Shown: positions 12,183 to 22,600 of the stretch, one piece after another | Layout: each line of letters starts with the position of its first letter | Numbering within the stretch: the stretch's first letter is position 1 | Translations under genes and position numbers: made by a program | Notes under the pieces: model-generated | Database searches by the model: none | What the model saw: the letters and a program-made list of their open reading frames with translations, nothing else | Told to the model about the DNA's origin: nothing | Assembly (NCBI GenBank): GCA_007922195.1 | Contig: ML682005.1 | Location: 27,825,183 to 27,889,182, forward strand | Direction: 5' to 3' | Length of the DNA stretch: 64,000 nt | From: Podocnemis expansa | Lineage: Eukaryota > Chordata > Testudines > Podocnemididae

Positions 12183-13384
12183 TTATCCATATTTTTGGTA
12201 TTCTCAAGACAGAATCAGAATCCTGCAATTATTTTAAATAGAAAGGTATGATACAGGCTGAGTTGGATATTCAAGGAATGCATATGCACTTGTACATTGA
12301 TAGGAGGTACAGGACTACTGAGTAGGTCTCAGACAACTATCCAAGTTCAAAATCATGAAGAAGCAGATATTCTTGGAATATCCAGTCCAAAAATGGTGAA
12401 CCAGGTAGTTTATAAATTCACATTGATTACTTGCTGAAGATGTAGTCTCTGGTTGGGGCAGACAGACAGAAAAAAAGTATTACATATGATGAGCCTAAAA
12501 TCCTGCTTTCCTCCTATTTGCAGACTACTACCAAACTAAGAAATGAATGCTTCTTCTGAAACAGCTTGTACATGAAAAGAAGAAATTAAAATGGTTTATT
12601 GCATTCTCAGCAAAACTGCAGGGGATTTATGAGACAAAAGTATACATTTTTGGGTACATTAAATTGGCTGAAAAACCATTTAGAGAAGTAGACTGAAATA
12701 ACTCAGGATAAGATTTAAATAAACTCAATCAATAAAGAGAAAGGTTCTTTGCTCCTCTTAATGACTAGAGCAAAAATTCTCAGGCTGCATGCCACATAAC
12801 ACTTGTTGGGCCTATAGAGAACTGGCAAGTGACATGATACTGATACTTCCTTTCTGCTTGAACAAAGGAGAACAAAAGAATCAGGTAGCAGAGAAGTGTG
12901 TACACACGAGAAGATGTGACAGAAGAACAGAACAGATGGGAGTGGGAGACTCAATGAAGAGCAAAATATGACAGCACAATCACTGAATTATAAACAGCTA
13001 AAATACTTAAATATTTTCCTTTAATTAATTTTCCTTGCTTGCCAATGAGATGTCGCACAATCATTAGTGGAAAGGGAGTTGATATGTGGTTGAGAACAAC
13101 TGGGCAGGGCCACAAACAAATTGTTCTTTAAAGTAAGTTACATGATATTGTAATCTTGGGGCAGGCATTGTTCTTTTGTTCTGCATCTGTTCAGCACCTG
13201 TGATCTGAACTACTGGTCCAGGACCTGTGCTCCTTGGTGCTGTGATAAGACAAACAAACAAAGATATGAAAAACTTGGAGAATATGTGGATTTTGCTATT
13301 GCTACATTGACAACCTTTAACTGAGAACACAGCCTCTCAAGCTGCCTCACAATTAAATATGTAAAGATGTCAGCTCAAGAAGAG
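12183..13384. other. No gene seen
   Basis: Short frames on both strands (60-88 codons) without recognisable domains. I see no repeat family here. Confidence 0.5.
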
Positions 13385-14660
13385 CAAGGAGTCTTGTGGC
13401 ACTTAGAGACTAACAGATTTATTTATTGCATGAGCTTTCATGGGAGAAAATCCTACTTTGTCAGACACTTTGAAGAGGGGAAACTTACAGAATGGGATGA
13501 AAATAAATGCAGGGGAGTATAGTTATCTCCATCCCTCGAGCTTCCATCCTAAATACACCACACGATCCATTGTCTACAGCCAAGCCCTAAGATATAACCG
13601 CAGTTGCTCTGATCCCTCAGACAGAGGCAGACATCTTCAGGATCTCTGTCGAGCTTTCTTAAAACTACATTACCCACCTGGAGAAGTAAAGAAACAGATT
13701 GACAGAGCCAGGTGGCTACCCTACTGTCAACTACTACAAGAAAGGCCCAAAAAAGAAAACAATAGAACACCACTGGTCACCACATACAACCCTCAAGTCA
13801 GACCTCTACAACAGATCATTAAGGACCTACAGCCTATTTTAAAAAATGACCCTCACTCTCTTTCACCTTGAGAGACAGACCTCTTCTCACCTACAGACAA
13901 CCCCCGAACCTTAAACAGATACTCACCAGCAACTACAGACCTAACAACAGAAACATTACAGCAGGCACATATCCCTGCAACAAACCACACTGCCAACTTT
14001 GTCCACATATCTGCACAAAAGACACCACCATAGGACCTAATCGAGCCAGCTACTCCATCAAAGGGTTCTTCACCTGCTCATCCACTAATGTGATTTATGC
14101 CATTATGTGCCGGAAATGCCCCCACGCCTTATACATTGGACAAACAGGACAGTCCCTATGCAGAAGAATAAATGGGCACAAAACTGATATCAGAAATCAC
14201 CACACACACACACACAAAACAGTTGCTAAGCACTTCCATCTTCCTAATCACTCTATTAATGATTTGTTAATGATGGTCCTCAATAAAATCAATAGGACAT
14301 CAAGACTTCCAAGAGAAACAGCCGCAATCCAACTAATATGTAAATTAGATTGCATGAAAGCAGGACTTAATCGTGACTATGGATTCTTTGCACATTATAA
14401 CAGGTAATTTGACTTCACCCTCCCTCCATGTGCTGTTTCCTGGAGTCTGAATCCTTACAAATACTCTGATTTGCTGCTGCAGTATGACCTGATCCCATGT
14501 CTTACACTCTCCCACATTTATTTTCATTGCATTCTGTAAGTTCTCCCTCTTCAAAGTGTCTGACGAAGTGGGATTTTCTCCCATGACAGCTCATGTGATA
14601 AATAAATCTCAGTCTTTAAGTGCCACAAGATTTTTTTTTTTTTTTTTTGCTTTATTAGAC
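13385..14660 (+). mobile_element. Penelope-like element, 3' half, flanked by inverted terminal copies
   Basis: A reverse-strand PLE terminus (about 13,385-13,500: aaggagtcttgtggcac, gactaacagatttattta, gagctttcatgggag) is followed directly by the RT-to-endonuclease connector, the GIY-YIG domain and a forward terminus (14,520-14,640: tctgacgaagtggg, cagctcatgtgataaat, aagtgccacaaga). The reverse transcriptase palm is missing, so this copy is 5' truncated at the connector. The oligo-T at 14,629-14,648 interrupts the terminal sequence. Confidence 0.9.
13500..14407 (+). pseudogene. Penelope-like RT-C-terminal connector and GIY-YIG endonuclease
   Basis: The first part (13,500-13,871) holds the PLE connector with words such as YSQALRYNRSCSD and LQDLCRAFLK. 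After a frame change at about 13,868 the second part (13,868-14,407) has PPNLKQIL, a cysteine-rich stretch PCNKPHCQLC, VIYAIMC, LYIGQTG and RRINGHKTDI, and closes with ICKLDCMKAGLN and a stop at 14,405-14,407. In this family the GIY-YIG nuclease nicks the target for insertion. The endonuclease frame itself is open over 179 codons, longer than any other copy in the window, but without RT it cannot retrotranspose alone. I would expect it to be inert. Confidence 0.85.
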
Positions 14661-15689
14661 TAACAGTTTAGTACATCTTTGTTAACTCAATCATCAATGA
14701 TTATATGAACACTAACAACTAGATTAACTCCTGATTGCACAGGGTAGAGGCATTACAGTTATCTGGCCTAGTTACTTGCCTGCCATCTCAAGAGGATTCA
14801 CGCTGAGAAGAGACACAGTAAGGGGCAGGTAGTATACCACTTTAGTTTGTTGCCATGGCTCTGTAGATCTCCTCCGCTGAAAGCTGGTAAAGAGATGTAC
14901 TAAACTTCCCTAGCTGCTGGTGACCATTCTTTTTGCTATGCTGTTGCTGTACAGCCTCCTTGCAGCTGTGTCTCGGTCTTCTTGACCAGCCAGCACAGCG
15001 AACCAGTACACCTATCCTAGTATGTAAATATTTGGCCTTTGTCTACCTTTCTTTAATAGGAGAGAGTTCTTGATGTTAATTGGAATGGTTATAGTGACAA
15101 TATAAATTTATCATTGCATACAAATTATTTGCAATATAAACTGACCACAATTCAGAACATCTGATTTTTACTATTGGAATGTCTCAGCTCTATGGAGCAG
15201 CTAATCTAAAGGCCTGGATGTAACTAGAGGAATGTTTCATCATCTAAACAACATAACATTGTTAACATTATTTTACTTGATTTTTGTTTTCTTACATTTC
15301 ACTTCATCAGTTCAAGTACCTATTGCTAACCATGATACCCTGAACTTTTTTTCAGATGTATTTCTGCAAACACTATTAATTAATTTGCATGAAATGTATT
15401 TATAATATTATGTTTTTGAACTGGGCTGTAACATGGTCCTTCAAGTTGATGGTCTTGCTAATAAATAACTGAGCTTGTACTAGCTCATACAGGCACATGC
15501 CAGCCACATTTTTTGTGACTAAAGGCCTTAGTGTGTTTACCAGAATGTGCATGCAGTTAATGCCATTACACATGTAAACTAAGTCTGTGGACATCTAGAC
15601 ACAGATTTACAGAGAAATTTACACATAGAAGTTTACCTGGCTTTGATATCTTCTTTTCTCTTCATCTTAAGTACACCTTTGAAAATGGT
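14661..15689. other. No gene seen
   Basis: Only short frames without motifs. No recognised repeat. Confidence 0.5.
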
Positions 15690-16430
15690 CAATCTGGCAT
15701 ACTAAATGAATCAAGGATGTATGACAGCTTGTTTAACATCAGACAATTCCAGGGTAGAACACATGTTGTCCAGCTTACTTTTCAAGATCTGGTTTTCACA
15801 GATGACATCATCAATTCACCTGATCAGCTGCAGGTCATGATAAACAAGTTTTCTGATGCATGCACCAAGTTTGACATGATTATCAGTATCAAGAAAACAA
15901 TTATCACAAGCTACCAACATTCCACCTAAAATCTATGTCAGCGATGAAGCTCTGGACAACACAGATCACTTCTGCTAACCTTGGTAGGGAATTTGATGCT
16001 GGAACTGGAAAAGCTTTTGTTACTTTTGGCTTACCATACATTTTTGGAACAAGTTACTAATTCTGAACACAAAGGTGTCTGTTTATCAGGCTTGTGTCTT
16101 TAGTATCCTCCTTTATGGTTGTGACAGCTGGGTTTTGCACTCAAAGTAGAAGTGGAGGTTGAACAGTTACTACTTCTGTTGTCTTAGTTAAACCCTTGGA
16201 GTTGCCTGGTACTAACAAATCACCAGCCATGAGATCCGTGAGAGAACTGGCCTACAGTCTATTTAGACTACGGAGGACATTTGCAGGTTTCACTAGTTGG
16301 GACACTTGAAGCACATCCTCAAGAATGCCAAAGATTGTTCTCTATGGCCAATTTAAGAACTGCCTGTGACGCAGGGGAAACTAAAAGGTCTGCCACAGTG
16401 ACAAAGTCAAGCAAGGCCTCCAGAAATTCA
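15690..16430 (+). pseudogene. Non-LTR retrotransposon reverse transcriptase fragment
   Basis: The frame at 15,717-15,929 contains LVFTDDI, a degraded FADD catalytic box, followed by ISIKKT, the usual 'lysine-lysine-threonine' word downstream of the palm. Further words in shifted frames are VYQACVFSILLYGCDSW (about 16,080-16,135) and LGHLKHILKN (about 16,300-16,330), which match the thumb and C-terminal part of RTs of the type often annotated as endonuclease-reverse transcriptase. Several stops and shifts make it a dead copy. I cannot fix the clade; it is not the CR1 family seen elsewhere in the window. Confidence 0.75.
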
Positions 16431-17130
16431 TATTCCCACTGTAGCAGGGTGCTTTCCCCACTGTGGAAAGAAGGGGTTAAAAGGGCCTAGTAGCTGCAGT
16501 CAATGCTTAGCTGCAACAGAGAACCAATCAGGGTCTAGGAACCAACTATATGCAGAGACAGGGTAGTTAGCTGGGTTCTGGGGCTTAGGGAGGAAGGTTA
16601 TCTCCCTAGCTGGCTGGAGGAGTTAGCACCCCAGATAGCTCAGTGGCTGACCACTGTGAAAGCCAGGGTCCTAATGGAAGGACCAGTCAAATGCTGAGGC
16701 TCCAGGAAAATACACCAGGAGAGGACTGCATCAGAAAGTTCCAGAAGAGCAATCCTGAGGCAAGGATCTGCACAGGATGACTGCAGAGGACCTGAGGTGA
16801 GGGTCTGTGAGAGACTGGGGCTGTGGGAAAAGCAGCCCAGGGAATAGATAGTGATTGGAGAACAGCTGAAGATGGGAGGAGGCAGTGGCACAAAGATTGC
16901 TGCACACAGGATCCCTGGGTGGAACCCAGAGAAATGAGTGGTCCCAGGCTCCTGTCTGCTCCCCCAACTACCAGCAGTAGTGGTGGACCCACAGTGGCTA
17001 TTGAGTAGAGAGTGACCAGGCAGTACGGAGTGGGACTTTCCCTTGGAAAGTAGATGCGTGAACAAGACTTTGATGGGTGGCTGAGGTTCTAGAATTGGAC
17101 ACAGGAGTAGAGTTCATCTTGGAGAGACTA
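16431..17130. other. GC-richer block, possibly an unclassified repeat
   Basis: Compared with its surroundings the block is GC-richer and holds overlapping open frames on both strands (up to 141 codons on the minus strand), none with a recognisable motif. The beginning (cactgtagcagggtgc) looks like a repeat boundary I have met in turtle DNA, but I cannot assign it to an LTR or other class. Confidence 0.3.
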
Positions 17131-17307
17131 AGCACAGACGACTAGATGGCAGACCACTTGAGCAAATTCCCCAGAGCCATCACCAGGAGGCATCCATCAG
17201 ATGAGTTCCATGCTGACAACTGCTCTATACTCGCAGACAACTGGAAAAGTCCTGTTCAGAGTTGCTCATGTTGAAGAATCCAGGTTAAAATTGGGGGAGT
17301 TACCATG

Positions 17308-17380
17308 TAGAGCCATCAGAGAGCTTAGACTGAGGCCTGCAGATGAGCTAGTAAGTAGAGTATGTTTCATCTTCCACCTG
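17308..17380. repeat. Direct repeat, copy 1 (partner 18,490-18,560)
   Basis: The words agagccatcagagagc, ctgcagatgagctagtaag and agagtat occur here and, in the same order and orientation, at 18,490-18,560 with few differences. The two copies are 1.18 kb apart. It could be a local duplication or two copies of a dispersed repeat. Confidence 0.7.
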
Positions 17381-18489
17381 ATGAGTAAAATGTTTTGTTT
17401 TTTTTTGCTTTATATGGGCAGTATCTCACAAGTCTCTTGCTCTAATGACCATAAAAAATATATCATTAACCCTACGCAGAAACCCAATAAGGCACAGAAA
17501 AGGTTAAAACAATTTGAATTACCATATGAATTTCAAAGCACATAAAATAGTCCATAAACAAAAAGTGATGCTGAACCACACTACAGCAGAGCTCATGCTC
17601 ATGCTTTACTATAATAAGCCTGACTGGATCAAAGACTGAATTAGGTCTTCAGCGAGCCAAGTGCAATGATAGCCGCCAAACATAAATGGCCCAAAGTCTT
17701 AAGAATGACAGCCTGATAGATGGATTTGTATGCATGAAGGCAGATAGGTCATTCTGAAACCACGCTGCTTGCATTTGAATTGCCTGAAAGGATTTACTAA
17801 CGTTTAATCATTCAAGACAGTGTTTGTTTATAAAGAAAAATAACTTGTTTAGAGAGAACAAGATTTTCGTGAACAAAAAAACAAGGACTGGTCCTGAGCA
17901 AGGAAGGATCCTTGAGTATGATTTTGGTTGGCTTCAGAAAGATTTGAAAAAGAGGATCTGGCAGTAGAGAAGAGGAAAGACTCCTCTCACCCTTTTCTAT
18001 TCCCATTATATTACCTACTGCCACACTAAATATTTTTTTGGTCATATTTACTCTCCGTTCTATGTCGCTCCCACTTGTTCCCTTCATATTCACAACCTTA
18101 CTACAATCCAGAGCCCACCTAAGGTACAGAGGAGGCCTGGAGGCCTCCCCAAGTCTGGCTCAGTAGGCAACTGCATATGGTAGCAGATTGTGCAACAGTG
18201 CTGCCTGAAGGATCGCCTCTCACAGCAATGCCCACAAATTCAGACTCCACAAGGATCAGACTGTATGCTGGGGAGGGATGATTTGAGCAGACTGCTTCTG
18301 GAGGAGCTGCAAGTAGGGAAGGAGGACATAAGTCTTGTCTGACTGTCCTTAGGGAGGCCCCTGAGCTGCATATCTATAAAATTGTGTGTGCTGAGCCAGC
18401 CCATTGTCAATTACACAAGGGTTTTCAAAAATCAGGACACAACACTGGTTTATATGAGACAAGTATAAAGGGGAAAATGGTGTAGTTGC

Positions 18490-18560
18490 CATGAAGAGTC
18501 ATCAGAGAGCCCAGGCTGAGGTCTGCAGATGAGCTAGTAAGCAGAGTATTTTCCAGTTTT
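18490..18560. repeat. Direct repeat, copy 2 (partner 17,308-17,380)
   Basis: Second copy of the segment described at 17,308. The words gagtcatcagagagcc and ctgcagatgagctagtaag are shared. A neighbouring small palindrome, ggaggcctggaggcctcc, lies at about 18,131-18,148. Confidence 0.7.
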
Positions 18561-19987
18561 CAGGTTCATATGGATACCCTACTTTAACGATTATATCATA
18601 AATAAGATTGTAGAATTCATTCACATTAACACACAGAGGGATATGATCATGGTGGACGAAGGTTTGTGGAGGGAGAGCGAGGGCAGTGAGAATATAAGAC
18701 TCAACTCTGCAATTTTATCTTTGGCAGGAGTCAGGGTGCACATGGTGTTGGTGGCACAATGTTTTGGCAAAAATGTGCTGAGCCTAGGCCTGTTAAATGT
18801 AAAGTAATTTTCATTACAAAGGTTTTTATTAGGAAATGTCAAAGCAAATAACTAAGCACAGGATGGCTCAAAGCTGCCTAAAATGCATCACTATTCTGAT
18901 GGATTTTTGGCGGTGCCTTTTGTTAATCAATTGAGAATACTGTCTTGCACAAATTAGGGTTATATGTCCAAATGCAAGAACTGCCCACACAAAACCTGTT
19001 GGAACTCTCCAAGCTGATGTGGGCAATAGAAGTGAGATGTTCTGTTTCAAAATAAAAAATTGGGACATCTGCTTCAGATTCCTTTTGGAGGTGGAGGGAT
19101 AGGAAAGAGGGGGACACATTCTTCTAATGTGACAGACACCAATGCATTTTATTTCCATCTTCCCAACTATGGGAAACATAAAAATGACTCCATTTATGAC
19201 TAAAGGTTCAGATATTAAAATGCTTACTGTGTGCAAAAATGCATACGTATTGAACTCCCTCCTGCCCCACAATTACAATCTACCAGTCTGCTGCAAGAAT
19301 ACAAACTGGATACCAGGGACAAGAAATAAATACTCTTTCTGAAAGGACGTACCCAGGAGGATTGCTAATACTGACTTTGTACCCTTTGAGTGGTCTTCCT
19401 GCAGTGACACTATTCAAAACTGTGAAGTAATTTGCTTGCTTTACTCTGCATTTCCAAGTATCAGAAAAGTATTTGCAAATCCCAGTTTCCATTTGACTTA
19501 ACTTTATCTATCTTGCCCACCAACCTAAAGAACATTGATAGTCTCAGCAGAAGAGTCTTTGAAAGGCAATTCTTCCATCAGTAAGACTACAGTGCCAATT
19601 AATCAACATTTCAGTACTGCCATTCTTCTAATTGCCATATCCCAGAGTATTTTTAGGAAAGGCTGCAAAGGACATAGCCAAATATTAAAAACAAATTTGT
19701 CTTAGAAAATAGTTCTTAAAAGAAGGATGCCATTTGCAAAAATAGTTGTGCACACAGTGTTGGTAAATGAGTGCTGGACTAGCTTCGGGGTTCACAATGT
19801 ACAGACTTTTATGTGAGCACTTTTTGCACCATTCAGAGGATTTGGTGTGAAAGGCCTGATTCTGAGTTCAGTGGGAGTTGGAGACACTGAACAGCTCATA
19901 AGGAATGCTCAGCATTTCACAGGATTGAGCCCTAAACATAAACTCTATTCTGGGCACCTTCCATTACCAGTGAAGGAGGAATTTATA
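18561..19987. other. No gene seen
   Basis: A 134-codon minus-strand frame at 18,868-19,272 has no recognisable domain, no homology I know and no supporting signals, so I do not call it a gene. Confidence 0.45.
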
Positions 19988-20865
19988 TTATATGGCAGGC
20001 ATAGCCAAATTGTGTGTCAGGAGCCACACAGGGCTCTTGAATGAAAAAAATGTGGCTTACGGAAGAAAGACAGAGGAAAGCAGCCCAAGCCTAGCAGTTC
20101 TAAATCTCCTGTCTTGAACATGCTCAGAGAATGCTCAGGGGAGGGGAGAGCCCCAGCCTGTGCCTAGCTACTGGAGCAGCCATGTAAGGGGGCACAAGAG
20201 TTAGGGAGTGGGTCGGGATGGCGGGGAGAAGAGCAACATGGTGGGGACCGTGGGGAGAAGCAGCGGCATGGTTGGGATGGTGGGGAGAAGCGCAGCATGG
20301 TCAGGAAAGTCGGAAAAAGAACACCATGGTCAGAGAGGGTGGGGAGAAGTGGTGGTATGGTTGGGGCAGTGGAGAGAAGGGGCGGCATGGTTGGGATGGC
20401 GGGGAGAAGCAGCAGCATAGTCAGAGAGGGGAGGGAGAAGCGTGACATGGTCAAGACAGTGAGAAGAAGTCCGGCATGGTCAGGACAGTGGGAAAAAGAA
20501 CAGCATGGTCAGAGAGGGTGGGAAGACGTGGTGGCATGGTTGGGATGAAAGGCAGAAGCAGTGGTATGGTCGGGATGGCAGTGAGAAGCGGTGGCATGGT
20601 AGGAATGGTGGGGAGAAGTTAAATTTTTCTTGTATAGGTAGGCCTAGTTTTCATGGTAACCTGAAGTATTTATAAGAATCTCACATTAGTAGGATCAATA
20701 TTTGCCCTCTTATTACAATAAAACTTAAGTGTGCAATGAATTTTAAACTTAGTAATTTTGGAGTAGGTAAAATATGGCTATATGCCTCAGTGCGGCTCTC
20801 AAAGGTTTAATAATCAACTTGTGTGGCTCTTGAGTTCCATAATTTTGGCCATCCCAGTAATATGG
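19988..20865 (+). mobile_element. hAT-like non-autonomous element with internal minisatellite (copy 1)
   Basis: The termini are caggcatagccaaattg (from 19,996) and, on the reverse strand, ctgggatggccaaaatt (to 20,857). They are flanked by 8-bp near-identical duplications, ttatatgg (19,988-19,995) and taatatgg (20,858-20,865). CAG-type ends plus 8-bp duplications point to hAT. Subterminal phrases (gagccacacagggctcttga, gtgtggctcttgagttcc) are shared with 33,573-33,759 and with 60,930-61,779. The interior is the minisatellite at 20,208-20,620. No transposase is encoded. Confidence 0.85.
20208..20620 (+). repeat. Minisatellite of about 30-bp units inside a hAT-like element
   Basis: Roughly thirteen units of about 29-31 bp, of the form ggggagaagcagcggcatgg followed by tcgggatggt. 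Units differ by point changes and small indels. The unit is purine-rich on this strand and creates spurious open frames on both strands. The same unit, on the opposite strand, fills the element at 60,930-61,779. Confidence 0.9.
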
Positions 20866-22039
20866 AGAAACATATCTCTGATATTGTAGGCAGCACAAGT
20901 AGTGATGTTTATCATTAAGGTTGCCTGAAACTTGGATTATAAAATCTGTTTTCTACTGCTTATAATTTTGCTACATTTTAACAATGGATGCACTCCCCCT
21001 ACTCCTCTAGTTTATGATCTGTGTAACTTTCCTGTTCACTTTTATAATGTAATTGTATGATTTAATGCAAACTATGACATTCAAGGTCTTTCTTCAATGC
21101 CCATTACATAGTCTACACCAAGACTTCTCAACCTTTTAGAGGCCTTGCACCCCCTACAATGATACATGTTATTGTTATGGTAGCTTGTTTCTTGCAGCAT
21201 CATATGTGTGTACCCATGTGAAATATGTCCCCATATATTTCATATGCCTGGGAGTGAAGGGGCAGAGAAACAGACTTATCTCCCAGCAGGTAGGCTGAAG
21301 AAGAACCTGACAAAAATGAAGCTCCCTGGCTGAGGAGGGAAAGGTCATGATACAAAGAATCAATGGTTCCCAGGAGGAGAGGGTTGAAAGAGGAGAAATA
21401 CTTACATATGAACTGTTAGAGGCTTTTTCCCCCAGAGAAACTCCATCTTGAAATGTCTCCATCCACAAGCAAGGACTGTACCCTGCCTATGAATGGCCAG
21501 AGGCTGGCTGAAAATCATCATCAGCCAGTCATGTGAGTAAGACTGAAATTGACTACAACAGTAAACTTTAGGTTAGAATACATATTTCCTTTTGTTAGGT
21601 AGTGCATTGATTTGCTATATATTCACATAAAAACATGTTTTGATCAATACATTAGTGTTTGTTTTATCTAAGCTATGTTGATTTTAGAGAGAATATGAAT
21701 GAGCATGGGCAAAGCTGAAGGCAAAAGCTATCTGCATATCAGTTTCTTTGTTAAACCGATGGACTGGTATCTTTGAGCCTGGGAAGTGTCCCAATACCTG
21801 AAGGACAAGTATTCCCTGTGACCCGGGCCTCCTGGGATACCCACCTGAATATGCAAAGATCAGGGCAAGCTGCAAAAGGGAGAGCAGATTCTCCCAGCAC
21901 TGGTGGGTTACCTGGAGATAAACTCCCCCAGCCAGTCACAGACAATGCTTCTGATTCCCCCACAATGGATATCAAGAAGCTACCATATAGTATAGCCAGC
22001 TCCCTTTACTGCATTCCAGTCACTGGTCCCCAGTACAGC
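20866..22039. other. No gene seen
   Basis: Short frames only (up to 97 codons) with no recognisable domains. Confidence 0.5.
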
Positions 22040-22600
22040 CACTAGGTCTGTTAAAGAAATAGGTTCTTCTGACCCCAAGGGGTCAGCCACATTACACAGA
22101 ACAATACAGGCTTGAATCTTACCCAAAGTAACACGCTGCCAGCCAATCCTTTAGTAAATACGACTAAAGGTTTAATATAAAAAGAAAAGAAACAAAATGA
22201 GAGATGTTATAGGGTCAAAGTGAATCACATACATACAAATTACTTAGAGTCCAAAGAAGATAAGTCCTTGTTTCACAGCTTCAGTTGTTAGTAATCCAGT
22301 TTATAGGAACAGAGACCAAATAATCCAAGTGTAGAGTTTGTTCTAACTCTCCCCATGAGAATTAGCAGGGCAGTTTCCAGGCCAGTGTTGGCTGGGATCT
22401 CAATCCTGTGGCCCAAACTTTCCCTGAGAAGCTTGGACAGATGTGAGAACCTGGAGTTTGGTTCCCAATGTCCTTTTATAGTTGCAGCTAGCAAGGTGGG
22501 CATTTGCAGGTCAGTTCTTCACGTGGGCTTTGATGACAGTTTCCAGGTCTTCCTTAAGTGAAGCATAGCAATACACATTGTCCTTTGAAGGAAAACCTTC
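22040..22600. repeat. Unclassified interspersed repeat
   Basis: The block begins near ggttcttctgaccccaagg, passes cacgctgccagccaatcc and aaaggtttaatataaaaag, and ends with the segment related to 6,150-6,300. I recognise the wording as a common turtle repeat but not its class. The open frames on both strands (68-71 codons) are probably chance. Confidence 0.5.

Noticed and set aside
16640..17065. 141-codon minus-strand frame with Ser/Pro-rich text
   Set aside because: Three overlapping frames on the same strand are similarly open in a GC-richer block. No conserved domain.
18868..19272. 134-codon minus-strand frame
   Set aside because: No domain, no compositional signal, and a second phase is open over part of the same DNA.
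20164..20548. Overlapping frames of 70-96 codons on both strands with repeated Gly/Met or Pro/Thr words
   Set aside because: They are translations of the ~30-bp minisatellite and have no independent support.
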